Source: Sergeia podlipaevii (lineage: Eukaryota > Euglenozoa > Kinetoplastea > Trypanosomatida > Trypanosomatidae). From it: a DNA stretch of 61,046 nt. Of this stretch, positions 8,343-17,273 are shown piece after piece. The stretch is taken from the NCBI GenBank assembly GCA_030849805.1, contig JASANZ010002167.1, positions 1 to 61,046 of the forward strand, in the 5' to 3' direction. The translations under genes were made by a program, and so were the position numbers. Position 1 is the stretch's first letter; every line of letters starts with the position of its first letter. Below the pieces are notes generated by a model. It was not told the DNA's origin. It made no database searches and saw nothing but the letters and a program-made list of their open reading frames with translations.

Positions 8343-10841
8343 ATGGCCACACAGGAAGCCGCAGCTGCCATGCCGCTGTCTCTAGGCGGCAACCACTCAG
8401 CATTGAATGACACTCTCGCCAACGACATGGCGCAGCTCGGGCACGCCGATATCGATATCAAGCGCTGGGTGAACACTACTCTCAGCCACCTCTTAGAATC
8501 TAAAGGAGGTCCCTCAACCAGCGCAGCCGCAGCAGCAGCACCACTACCAGGGATGGCAGAGGTGCCCCCAGGAGAACCTCTTAGTGAAGAAGAACTCGTT
8601 AATGCACTGTATCGCCGTGTTGAGCGCCACGCTCAGGAAGTGGGCAACAGTGTGGAAGAACTTGTTGGGCAAACAGTGGTGCGGCTCCCTCGCACCACGA
8701 TGGAGATGTCCCGCATGATGGCAGAAACGGAGGTGCTGTCAAAACAGCTGGAGGGCATTGTGGATGATGTGAGGCCCGCCCTTGAGGGCGGTGGGGCTGC
8801 ACCGCATGTCAGTATGCTCAATGGGTTCAATCTCTCTCAGAAAAAGCTGGAGCGGTGCTTGGACATTTTAGATAAGGCTGCTGCGGTGGACGCGAATGTT
8901 GCGAAGCTGAGCTCCGTTGTCGAGCAGTTGCGCAGCGGAAGGACCGATACGGAGGAGGGTAGCGTAAACAAAATTGCAGACGCCGTGCGCCGCGTGCAGA
9001 GCGATTTACAAGAACTGCGCCTTGTCGATGAGAACTATGGCGAACGCTACAAGACTACATTGGCTGACCACGAACAGTTCATTGAAGGTGCGTTGGAGAA
9101 GGAGTGCCTCAGCAGTCTAGCACGCCACGACGTGGAGCGGGCGGCAGCACTCTTCGGCACTCTCAACACAATCGGACGCGCTGATGCCACCTTGGTGGAG
9201 TACGCAGCGGCTGTTGCAGCCAATGACATTGCGCGCATGGATGAACTGCTTGTGCGTGGCACCGTGCCAAGTGCGAGTGCTGCTGCAAGCATCATCTCTC
9301 AGCAGCTGTTGCCCACTGTTGGACGCACGCTCGGAGCGGAGCTGGACTTCTTGATGAAGCTTGCGGTGCGTATTGACTCTACGGCACTAACGAAGGAAGT
9401 GGTCTTCACTGCGCCAGACGCAACGGCCTCGGCGACGTCAGTTGCCAAAGTGGGTACAACGGAGAAGATACTGCAAGTGATGAACAGTATTGTGCAACGG
9501 CTTGGCGCAGCCTTCCAGGCAGCCGTGGCACCAGTGCTTCATAAGGCGACGAACAACGCGGAGATCATTCACTGCTATGATGCCGTCCAGCACGTCAAGT
9601 TGGTGGTGATGCCATCGAATGCCGTGGCGGCTGCCTCTCCCGCTACAGCATCTACTGTGGAAGGAGGCAGTAGCAAAGCCGTTCCAAGTGCGACCGCGCC
9701 TGCAGTATCGAGTGGGTTCACAGCACAGGAGAGAATCACACGACAAGTCGCCGCTATGGCTCTCAGTGTTTTTGCGCTTTCATTTACCGACAAGACAGTC
9801 ATTCAGGCCTTCAGTGACCGTGTGAACTGTCAGCTGGCAGAATGTGTCTCACTGCCCGGGATGCTGCGGTCTACACACATGGAAGATGTGCTGGCGCACG
9901 TCCTGCTCGACAGTGTCAAGGAGCTTATGCACTTCTTTCCGGAAAAGACCCTACCTCTGTGCGTAGGCACTTGGCAGACCTCCCTCACCGCCCTCTTGAC
10001 GCCGCTTCAGCCCCGCAACACAACATCGCAAACACAGCTGTTGGATCACCTCTGGATGGCGGCCAAGGTCTTGAAGCCAGGGCTCACTCTCTGCCAGAAG
10101 CGAGTGGAGGGATACCTGACCTCTGCGGAGGTTGCCCAGATGTTTCCCAGCAGCACTAGCCAGTTCATGGCAACGTTGGCCAAGCAACTGTGGCAGCCAA
10201 TTTTTGCTACGCTGGACGCCTGCATTACGGAAAACCAAAGAGCTGTGAAGGACATTATCTTAAAGCCAGTGGTGGGCAAGACCGCCAGCTACGCCCAGTT
10301 GCCATGCTGGAAGAGATCCAGCGCAGGGATAACAGGGTCCGCCTCGCCATTAGCGGTGTACTCAGAAGACCACATGGCGCCTACACAGCCAGTGAGGGAC
10401 CTTGGTGAAGCTATCATGGAGATCCCCCTTGCGCTGGAGTCCCTGCGCGGTGAGGAGGGCCTCACCAGCGCCGGAGGGCAGCATGGCGAGTGCATGAAGG
10501 AAATGCTGGATGAGTCAGCCGAGGCATGGCTTGATGACATTGTGCGTAGCGCAGTGGAGAACTTCGTTGAGAATAAGGTGCGTCAAGTGGTCATTGACTT
10601 TTCTTTGTTGCCAACGCAGCAGCAGTCGACTGCTGGGGAAGCTGACGCTCTCAAGAAGATCTCGGCAGCATGGGAACAGCTAAAGATCGACATGGAATAC
10701 CTGAAGAACGTTCTGTCGGCGGTGAGCGATAGCACTTTCGATAGCTTGGAGGAAGTTCTTGCGGGCGTGCGGGGACTTGCGCCACCAACCAGTACCGCGC
10801 AGTTTAAGGTGGCAGATGTGCTCGCAAGCGCAGCAAAATGA
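8343..10841 (+). CDS. COG7: conserved oligomeric Golgi complex subunit 7
   Basis: 832 residues. COG7 is a lobe B subunit of the COG tether for retrograde vesicles at the Golgi. The N-terminal block with DIDIKRWVNTTLSHLL followed by a helical region with LPRTTMEMSRMM matches the COG7 pattern in which an acidic tip precedes D-x-K-x-W-I/V-N. The C-terminal block, with a LxEAIMEIPLALE-type segment, ESAEAWLDDIVRSAVENF and a final two-helix stretch, also follows COG7 order. Composition is largely helical with no membrane segment. Length is close to the usual 770-830. Alanine/serine-rich linkers around residues 60-75 and 425-460 are probably loops. The start was chosen at the first ATG after a good AG acceptor. 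The assignment rests on recalled family pattern and is not a search result. Confidence 0.8.
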   Translation: MATQEAAAAMPLSLGGNHSALNDTLANDMAQLGHADIDIKRWVNTTLSHLLESKGGPSTSAAAAAAPLPGMAEVPPGEPLSEEELVNALYRRVERHAQEVGNSVEELVGQTVVRLPRTTMEMSRMMAETEVLSKQLEGIVDDVRPALEGGGAAPHVSMLNGFNLSQKKLERCLDILDKAAAVDANVAKLSSVVEQLRSGRTDTEEGSVNKIADAVRRVQSDLQELRLVDENYGERYKTTLADHEQFIEGALEKECLSSLARHDVERAAALFGTLNTIGRADATLVEYAAAVAANDIARMDELLVRGTVPSASAAASIISQQLLPTVGRTLGAELDFLMKLAVRIDSTALTKEVVFTAPDATASATSVAKVGTTEKILQVMNSIVQRLGAAFQAAVAPVLHKATNNAEIIHCYDAVQHVKLVVMPSNAVAAASPATASTVEGGSSKAVPSATAPAVSSGFTAQERITRQVAAMALSVFALSFTDKTVIQAFSDRVNCQLAECVSLPGMLRSTHMEDVLAHVLLDSVKELMHFFPEKTLPLCVGTWQTSLTALLTPLQPRNTTSQTQLLDHLWMAAKVLKPGLTLCQKRVEGYLTSAEVAQMFPSSTSQFMATLAKQLWQPIFATLDACITENQRAVKDIILKPVVGKTASYAQLPCWKRSSAGITGSASPLAVYSEDHMAPTQPVRDLGEAIMEIPLALESLRGEEGLTSAGGQHGECMKEMLDESAEAWLDDIVRSAVENFVENKVRQVVIDFSLLPTQQQSTAGEADALKKISAAWEQLKIDMEYLKNVLSAVSDSTFDSLEEVLAGVRGLAPPTSTAQFKVADVLASAAK

Positions 10842-11321
10842 GTGGTGGTGAGTCTCTCTCTCTCTCTGTTTGAGGTTTTTTCTTTACTGCACATATCTGT
10901 TGTTGTTGTCTAGGTCTGACGCAGTGCTTCACTTGTTGACCTTTTTTTCTTGTGTGTTTGTTTGTTTTTGTTTGTACTCGCTTTACTGACCTTTTTTTTT
11001 CTCAATCCATATGTCTAAACAAAATCGATGCCGTATTTAAATCGTGTTGCTCCTGATAAAAAAGACGGACATTCTTGCTGATGAGTTAATCATTCTGTTG
11101 TTGTTGTTGTTGTTGTTGTGTAGTAATTGTTCACTTGTTTTTTTATGTTTGCTTAAGTGTCTTTGCATGCACACTCATTTCTATGCAGTTTATTTTATTA
11201 TTATTCCCTCTCATATCTCTTTTCTTTTTCTTTGAAAAAGACTATCTAGTGCCCTATATGGGTTTTATATATTTACTACTAGGAGAGTTCATTTTTGTTT
11301 GTTTTCAAACGTACCACTAGA
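10842..11321. other. spacer, no gene seen
   Basis: Contains a (CT)n run at about 10853-10867, (TTG)n at about 11097-11119 and T-rich tracts. An AG at 11319-11320 lies directly before the ATG at 11322. Confidence 0.7.
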
Positions 11322-13154
11322 ATGAAAGAGCATGATATTCGACACAGATACACAGCAGCACTATACGTGCTGATGGTGTTATTATTGGTATCTGTCAGCG
11401 CAACGGCTACTTCTCAGCCTCTGGCTCATGTCACCTTTGCAAGCTGTAATCGTCAGGGGGACAGTCAGGCCTTCTGGCGCTCCGTCATTGCCAAGACACT
11501 CGCCGCGCAGCAGCACGTAGAGGAAGCAGAAGCACGCACGGATGTGTTGCTCTGGACAGGCAACGCGGTGTACGCGAGCATCTCGGACTCACAGGTGGAG
11601 CTGGTGTCACCACGGTCGCCGCATGAGATAGCTGCCCAGTATCGCATTCTCTCAGACAACACAGACTATCAGTATTTCTTGTCTAATATTCTTGGTATTG
11701 ATGCAGACAGCACGGAGATGAACGAAGGCGCAAAGGAGAAGACAAAGGACAAGAAGCGTCTAAGTGGCAAGGTGATGGGCGTATGGGACGACCACGACCT
11801 CGGCCTTCGCGGGGCCGACAAGAACTACTCCCAGACCGCGGAAGTAAAGCAGGTGTATCTTGACTTTATCCATGCCGACAGCGCACTCGTGGCAGACGTG
11901 ACTAACCGTAACGCGCTATACTACTTCTCAACCATGCCCGTCTCTCCAGACACACTCCTTGCGCGTGCATATGAAAACAGTGTGTGCACCATCGTTCTTG
12001 ATGTGCATGCGCAGCGAGGGTCACTCCCCCATCTGTCTGAGGTGCTGGTGAAAGCGCAGCAGCAAAGCATCATGCACTCCAAGAGGTCGAGCACAGAGAG
12101 CAGCAAGACAGATAGCAATGAAGTTGATGATCTGCTTGGCGAAGAGCAGTGGGCTTGGTTGGAGGAGGTAGTGGCCAGCAAAGTCTCAGCACGGGCAACT
12201 TCACTAGACGGCAGTGGGCGTGCCGCGTGTGCGGTGACGCTTATCGTGTCAGCGTGGCAGATCTTACTCAATGATAACAAGCCTTTTGCTGGCTGGGATG
12301 TGTACCCAGCATCCCGCAGTCGTCTTCTGGCGCTGTTACAGCGGCATGAAGCCGCCCGTTTTATCTTCGTCACCGGACACGCAGAAGCCGGTGAGGTTGG
12401 AGTGATGACACGGCCCACAGAGGAAGATGCATACGTGGAAGGGTTCCGCTCACTCTACGCAAAGAGGTTTGCCGCTGATTCGCCCACAAAGTACTCTGCT
12501 ACCCTTCTGCCAATTGGAAACCCTCTGGTTGAAGTCACAAGCTCTGGCCTCACCCACACCGTCGCTGAGGCTCCCATTGTGGGACGCTTCTACAACTACG
12601 CAGTGAAGCCTGTCATTCAAGAAAACGAAAAGTCAATCAACTTCTTTACGCGCTTTGTCTATTTGAATAGGAGGAGCACTACACAACGCAACTTTGGCAC
12701 CATACAGATTCTTCCTCCCGCTAGAGGTGGTGCGGAAAGCAATGTGGAGAGATGTCGGGTGGTGATCACGGTGCACTCGGCGATGGATGGATCGGCGCTG
12801 CTGACGCATAACACAACGCTCGAGGAGCTGCCGACGTACGCGGGCAATGAAGCCGTGGCGCCGGACGGTATCTACACTAGCATACCTCAGTTCACTATAT
12901 ACAACGCGCCGGGAGAGCGGCCATGGATCAAGTCGTTCGTCATCAAACATCAGTGCTTAGAGGTCCCTTGCATTAAAGGAAAGTACTTTATCTTTTTCCG
13001 GATTGGTGCAACACTAGCCACCGCCGCGGCGGTTTTTGCGCTTGCTATAATCGCTGCGGTCGTGTATAACTCGCGTTACATGAAACGTAAAAGGCGGCAG
13101 TGGAGGCGGCGGCGGGAAGCGGCGGTGCGTGCGGGCAAAGCGAAGCATGACTAA
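11322..13154 (+). CDS. PhoD-like phosphatase-fold membrane protein
   Basis: 610 residues from the first ATG (the frame extends upstream only to a TTG). A signal peptide (about 10-31) leads into a TFASC block, a WTGNAVY block, VWDDHDLG at 155, an LGEEQWAWLEEV block and a TGHAEAG block at 351. These follow the order of PhoD-type alkaline phosphatase/phosphodiesterase domains. Near the C-terminus a transmembrane helix (about 562-588) is followed by a strongly basic tail of about 25 residues. Several positions depart from PhoD consensus. The usual HxGD is WTGN (N81), the ND after WDDHD is RG, and the usual GDVH is GHAEAG (H353). Catalysis is therefore uncertain. Topology suggests an extracytoplasmic domain with a short cytosolic tail. 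Confidence 0.8.
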   Translation: MKEHDIRHRYTAALYVLMVLLLVSVSATATSQPLAHVTFASCNRQGDSQAFWRSVIAKTLAAQQHVEEAEARTDVLLWTGNAVYASISDSQVELVSPRSPHEIAAQYRILSDNTDYQYFLSNILGIDADSTEMNEGAKEKTKDKKRLSGKVMGVWDDHDLGLRGADKNYSQTAEVKQVYLDFIHADSALVADVTNRNALYYFSTMPVSPDTLLARAYENSVCTIVLDVHAQRGSLPHLSEVLVKAQQQSIMHSKRSSTESSKTDSNEVDDLLGEEQWAWLEEVVASKVSARATSLDGSGRAACAVTLIVSAWQILLNDNKPFAGWDVYPASRSRLLALLQRHEAARFIFVTGHAEAGEVGVMTRPTEEDAYVEGFRSLYAKRFAADSPTKYSATLLPIGNPLVEVTSSGLTHTVAEAPIVGRFYNYAVKPVIQENEKSINFFTRFVYLNRRSTTQRNFGTIQILPPARGGAESNVERCRVVITVHSAMDGSALLTHNTTLEELPTYAGNEAVAPDGIYTSIPQFTIYNAPGERPWIKSFVIKHQCLEVPCIKGKYFIFFRIGATLATAAAVFALAIIAAVVYNSRYMKRKRRQWRRRREAAVRAGKAKHD

Positions 13155-13579
13155 GAGCACTGTGAAGGTACGGAGATGAGCAGCATTGTGGCGTGGTGAA
13201 GAGGTTTCACTTTGCATACTTTCTTTTTCTTTTTCTTTTCTGCGTATCGCCATTGACGTGTGTGTGTGTGTGTGTGTGTAAGCCCCACGTTTGTTTGTTT
13301 GTTTTTTGTTTAAAATAAGTATAATGAAATAGTGAAGACTTATCACTACGGTGTAGCTTATAGGGTTCTCTTGATTCACTCAGCAATAGAAAAATGTTTG
13401 CTGCATCCTTTGGTTTTTCTTTCCTTTTCTATATTCACTCCTGACTCAGTTTTCTGTGTGTCTCTCCATCTTTCTCTCTCTCTCTCTCTTTCCATTACTC
13501 TTATTGCACTTTGTGGGTACCTTATTGAAAGAAAAAAAAGTACACGTAGTACACACACACACACACTCACACCTTCCGC
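13155..13579. other. spacer with GT, CT and CA runs
   Basis: No gene. (GT)n at about 13258-13279, (CT)n at about 13471-13489 and (CA)n at about 13551-13566 stand immediately before the methyltransferase start. Confidence 0.7.
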
Positions 13580-14863
13580 ATGAGGCACACGGAGCTCTAC
13601 GAAGTCATCACCAGTCGCGATGGGAGCAGCAACCTGTCCTTCAAGTTGGCCTGTGCCACCCCCGCTGAGCACTACGCACGCACAATCACCTCCACCGCAG
13701 CAGTTGTGCGCAGCAGCAGCAGCAGCAGCATCCGCTCTGGAAATGAAGATAGCAAGGATAATGGGATAGCCACCATTCAAGACGTAGAGGAGTGCTGTGC
13801 GACTGGGCTGCGCGTATATGAAGGTGCACAGGTGTTGGCCGCGTTTCTTGTTCAATATGGTCTCGCGCTCCTTCCACCGAGAGCATCTCGCGATGAAAAC
13901 CGTGTAGATGGTGGTAAAGTGTGTAGCAGCCACGAGCGTAGAACTGTCGTTGAACTTGGATGTGGATGCGGTCTCGTTGGACTTACGGCTGCGCATGTGT
14001 ACTCTCAAGCCGCCACTACCGTCCAGCTGAGGAAGGAGGAAGCCGAGGACGTCACAGTTGTGTTCACGGACGCCTCGCGAGACTGCCTGGCGCTTGTGCG
14101 CGAGAGCGGCGGCGCCATGGGGCTTGACGTGGTGGACGGAGAAACCGCCGGGAATTTGCTTACAATTAAGTCGCCTACACACATGGCCACCTTCCCTCTT
14201 CTATGGAGCTCTCAAGGCGTTCAGGCGCTTCTGCAGACGTTGAACGCTTCCGCTTCCTCTGCAGCCTCTTCTTCTTCTTGCGCAGCTGGAGGAGTCACTG
14301 GTGAAAGGGCGGTGACACGGAATGCAGCTGGGGTTGACCTCATCTTAGGCTCAGACATCCTTTACTACCGCGTTGATGTGCAGGCGCTGCTCATGACCTG
14401 CAAACAGTTGCTTTGCTCATCTTCCTCGGCTTTTCACATGCGGTTTGTTGTCTTCTCTCACTTCATGCGCATCCCTGGTGGCTACCGCAAGGTAGCGAGT
14501 GCAGCACGTGGTATGGGCCTAGGCATTGCGCGCGTTCCTCTGGCAGCTATCTTTGATAAAGCAGTCATTACGTCCCGTGGCTTTGCGGGGATGGAGGTGG
14601 CGCTGTTGTTTGTGTCAGCGATAGCACAAGAGCAGCACCGGGAAAGCACCGCTGTGACTGCCCTTGAGGACGTGGAGTGCGTGCGTAGAGCTCTGGCAGC
14701 TCGTATTGCCGAGGCGGTGGAAGGTGTAGATACAGAGCAATTGCGTTCACTGAGTGAACATCTTGTGCCTTACACAGATGAAAGGGAAGACGTGTCAGCA
14801 TTGCTGGAGCCTGCAAAGGAGGAGGAAGAACTGATGCACATGTTCATGCAAAGCGATGAGTGA
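13580..14863 (+). CDS. class I methyltransferase, METTL21/FAM86 (Methyltransf_16) type
   Basis: 427 residues. The SAM-binding motif I is VVELGCGCGLVG at about 123-134. An acidic motif II follows in VVFTDASRDC, and the post-motif segment GVDLILGSDILYY has the D259-I-L-Y-Y seen in protein-lysine methyltransferases of the METTL21/EEF2KMT group. Likely a cytosolic methyltransferase acting on a protein substrate; the substrate cannot be read from the sequence. A serine/alanine-rich insert (about 215-240) interrupts the fold between motif II and motif IV. The C-terminal 100 residues are acidic and helical. No targeting signal is apparent. Confidence 0.8.
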   Translation: MRHTELYEVITSRDGSSNLSFKLACATPAEHYARTITSTAAVVRSSSSSSIRSGNEDSKDNGIATIQDVEECCATGLRVYEGAQVLAAFLVQYGLALLPPRASRDENRVDGGKVCSSHERRTVVELGCGCGLVGLTAAHVYSQAATTVQLRKEEAEDVTVVFTDASRDCLALVRESGGAMGLDVVDGETAGNLLTIKSPTHMATFPLLWSSQGVQALLQTLNASASSAASSSSCAAGGVTGERAVTRNAAGVDLILGSDILYYRVDVQALLMTCKQLLCSSSSAFHMRFVVFSHFMRIPGGYRKVASAARGMGLGIARVPLAAIFDKAVITSRGFAGMEVALLFVSAIAQEQHRESTAVTALEDVECVRRALAARIAEAVEGVDTEQLRSLSEHLVPYTDEREDVSALLEPAKEEEELMHMFMQSDE

Positions 14864-15620
14864 CAGAGGGAGGGGAGAGGAAAGGGAGAGAGAGAAAGTC
14901 CACACACACACACACACAGTTAGTTGAGGCCTTGTTCTACTGAGGTGTAAATGTATGGGACTTTCTCAACTCTATTATTTCTTTTTGTAACTTTCCTTCA
15001 TATTTTTTTCCCATTTTTGCAATCGATCAGTTTTTTTCTTCCCAGTGAAACATGACTTATCGCCGCAGATGTGTTGTATCTGCGCGTAACTTATCTAATC
15101 TTTATGGCACGCAGTCTTGCTTCTAGACTGCCCTTCTGCCTTCACATGGCTAAACACTTCTACATAAACTATTTTTTTAAGTACATAGCTAGCAAGAGCA
15201 GTATTTTTCTGCTCTTCTCTCCCTCTCTCTCTTCCTGACTCGTGGGCTTTCCATCTGGGCATCTTAACACCTTTTTTTTTTGAGGAGGGGGGCATCATGT
15301 TGTGTTCTCCACTCTCTTCATTGTGCCTCTATCACCAATGCATAGTTGTTTCATGATCCTTTCACCTATTTCCTTTTGCTTTGTTTGTCTCTCATTTATA
15401 GCACCGTGATATTACAAGTATTCACTCGCATCTGCAACTGTTTTTTTTTTTTTTTAAGAAAAGGCTCATTTTAATATTATTATTATTATTTGTCTTTTTT
15501 TCCTCTCTCTATCTCTCTGCTGCTTTTTATTAACTGTGGTTTAGTTTGTGTCCTCCTTGTGTCACAACCTCCCACCTAGCAGGAAGGCAAACTCCGTACT
15601 TGCCCTTCCTCTTTTTCTTT

Positions 15621-15652
<32 letters not shown>

Positions 15653-15813
15653 CCTCCTACACAACGGCGCCGAGTTACTCCCATCGGTGTGCCTGGTTGC
15701 GGTGGTGTCTTTGGGGTTTGCTTGTTATTGTGATAGTTGGCATTGTCCCCATTTCCGGTGGTAGCTTGCACACTGATAGGGTTCCCTCTACTAAAGCAGA
15801 TTCCCTCGCAGCT
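14864..15813. other. spacer, 950 nt
   Basis: (CA)n at about 14902-14918, several T-runs, (ATT)n at about 15475-15490, and (CT)n followed by (AT)n at about 15620-15652. The upstream in-frame extension of the next gene starts only at a TTG (15697); its hydrophobic-looking stretch probably lies in the 5' region. Confidence 0.65.
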
Positions 15814-16053
15814 ATGAGCAACAATGCTGACTCAGTGCCCATGTCAATGAAAAAGTGGCTGGAGGAAAAAGAGCTGGAACATCAGAATCGTCCTCGTCCT
15901 GTGGAGGAGCCTGGGTGTGACGGTGGTCTCAATCGCGAGGAGCTGCCTCGCTGCATTCATCCACAAGTGAATATTGAAGAAATGCCTACGGTAGAGTATG
16001 TACCGGACACACCGCAGCCTCTCAGCAACACGGAGAAAGTTTCAAAAAAGTAG
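15814..16053 (+). CDS. small acidic protein of unknown function
   Basis: 79 residues from the first ATG in a frame that stays open with ordinary coding composition. It is preceded by an AG at 15809-15810. The protein is charged and proline-containing, with MKKWLEEKELEHQN near the N-terminus, CDGGL and a second Cys in the middle, and a Pro/Thr/Ser-rich end finishing in Lys-Lys. No membrane segment, domain or family recognised. If initiation were at the TTG at 15697, a hydrophobic N-terminus would be added, but non-ATG starts are not expected here. Reality as a gene is supported mainly by codon quality and its correct place and strand in the array. Confidence 0.55.
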   Translation: MSNNADSVPMSMKKWLEEKELEHQNRPRPVEEPGCDGGLNREELPRCIHPQVNIEEMPTVEYVPDTPQPLSNTEKVSKK

Positions 16054-16132
16054 AGCTTTCTTTTTTCACAACTGCTGTTATTACTATCATATGATTTCCC
16101 TTCTTCCCATTTTATGTCGTGATGCTCTTCTA

Positions 16133-16169
<37 letters not shown>

Positions 16170-16916
16170 CATCATACATATCTATTGCGTTTTTTTAAAC
16201 TACCTATCAGGGTTGCAGTAAGCGTGTGAACGTAGAGTCGAGGAGCCCTCTTTTTGGGCCAAGAAATATAAAGGAGCAAAAAGAGAGGGAAGATTGATCG
16301 ATGATAAAGTGGCATGTTACAGTAGCCACCCATTCATTGGTGTATTGCATGTCTGGGCTTTGCATCCTCTCACCTATATATTATTATTAACACGCCGCTG
16401 TCAGCGCCAAAATCACAATTTATTGATTTGATCGCTGTCCTCGAAATGTTATCTTACTCTTTTTTCTTTATTACTTCTATTACTATTACTTTCTGTGTAG
16501 TGGCAAAAATGTGGGAAGAAAATATTAGTAGAATAAGAGCAAAGCAAATGTCGTGAACGAAAGGATAAGTGACGTTAGGAAGCTGCTTTGTCCTCACTAT
16601 TGTTATCTATTTTTCCCTTATAATCATCAGTGCATTTTTTTATGAACGCAGTTTACTTGTGTGTGTGTCTGTGTTATTCTTGTTTCTTTCTTTGGAACCT
16701 GAATTGAGTAGCTGCAGCGTACTTGAATGATACGTGATGCTCACGCGCTTCTAGCTCTCACTTTTCATTCCTTGTTTTTTTTTTACTTGTACTTTAAATA
16801 GAAAAAGGTTTTCCTTCTGCTTACACACATATATATTTCTCTATAGTTATAGCAGCCTCACGTCATTTTTGTGTTGCTGCAGTAAATACAGAGGGGAAGC
16901 GTAGCTCGTAGTCGAA
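16054..16916. other. spacer with (GT)n
   Basis: No gene. A (GT)n run at about 16137-16165 and scattered T-runs. The rest is unstructured AT-rich sequence. Confidence 0.65.
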
Positions 16917-17273
16917 ATGGGCTGTGGGGCTAGTAGCAATAGCAGAGAGGTCGTATCAAACAGCGGAAGTGAGGTGGAGGGCGGTCCTAGGAGCAGCGGA
17001 GCCAGTAACATGTCATCACAGCCCTCTTCATTCACAACAGAGAGCCGGGAGCAGCGGTTCAGGAACGCTAACAAGGCGAACAAGAACCGACGTAACGAAC
17101 CACGACATACGCAGGTGGTAGGATGTCAGGGGATAGATGGCGCGCCGATGGACCTTGACGATCGTCCCTTTCACAAAGAAAAAGTAGAGCGTGTGCCCAC
17201 GAAGGCTCAGCTGAAGCCACCTCGCCAGCCCAACTCCGCCATTGCCGACCCAAGTGACCTTGACGACTATTAG
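16917..17273 (+). CDS. small, probably myristoylated and palmitoylated protein
   Basis: 118 residues starting MGCGASSNS. Gly2 with Ser6 fits the N-myristoyltransferase consensus, and Cys3 beside it fits dual acylation by palmitate, so the protein probably sits on the plasma or flagellar membrane. The remainder is hydrophilic and predicted disordered: Ser/Gly-rich at first, then basic with Arg/Asn/Lys, then a DDRPFHKEKVERVP segment and an acidic end DPSDLDDY. No domain recognised. This is a common architecture for trypanosomatid flagellar-membrane and pellicular proteins, but that location is inference only. It is the last gene before a 3.8 kb gene-free stretch. Confidence 0.75.
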   Translation: MGCGASSNSREVVSNSGSEVEGGPRSSGASNMSSQPSSFTTESREQRFRNANKANKNRRNEPRHTQVVGCQGIDGAPMDLDDRPFHKEKVERVPTKAQLKPPRQPNSAIADPSDLDDY

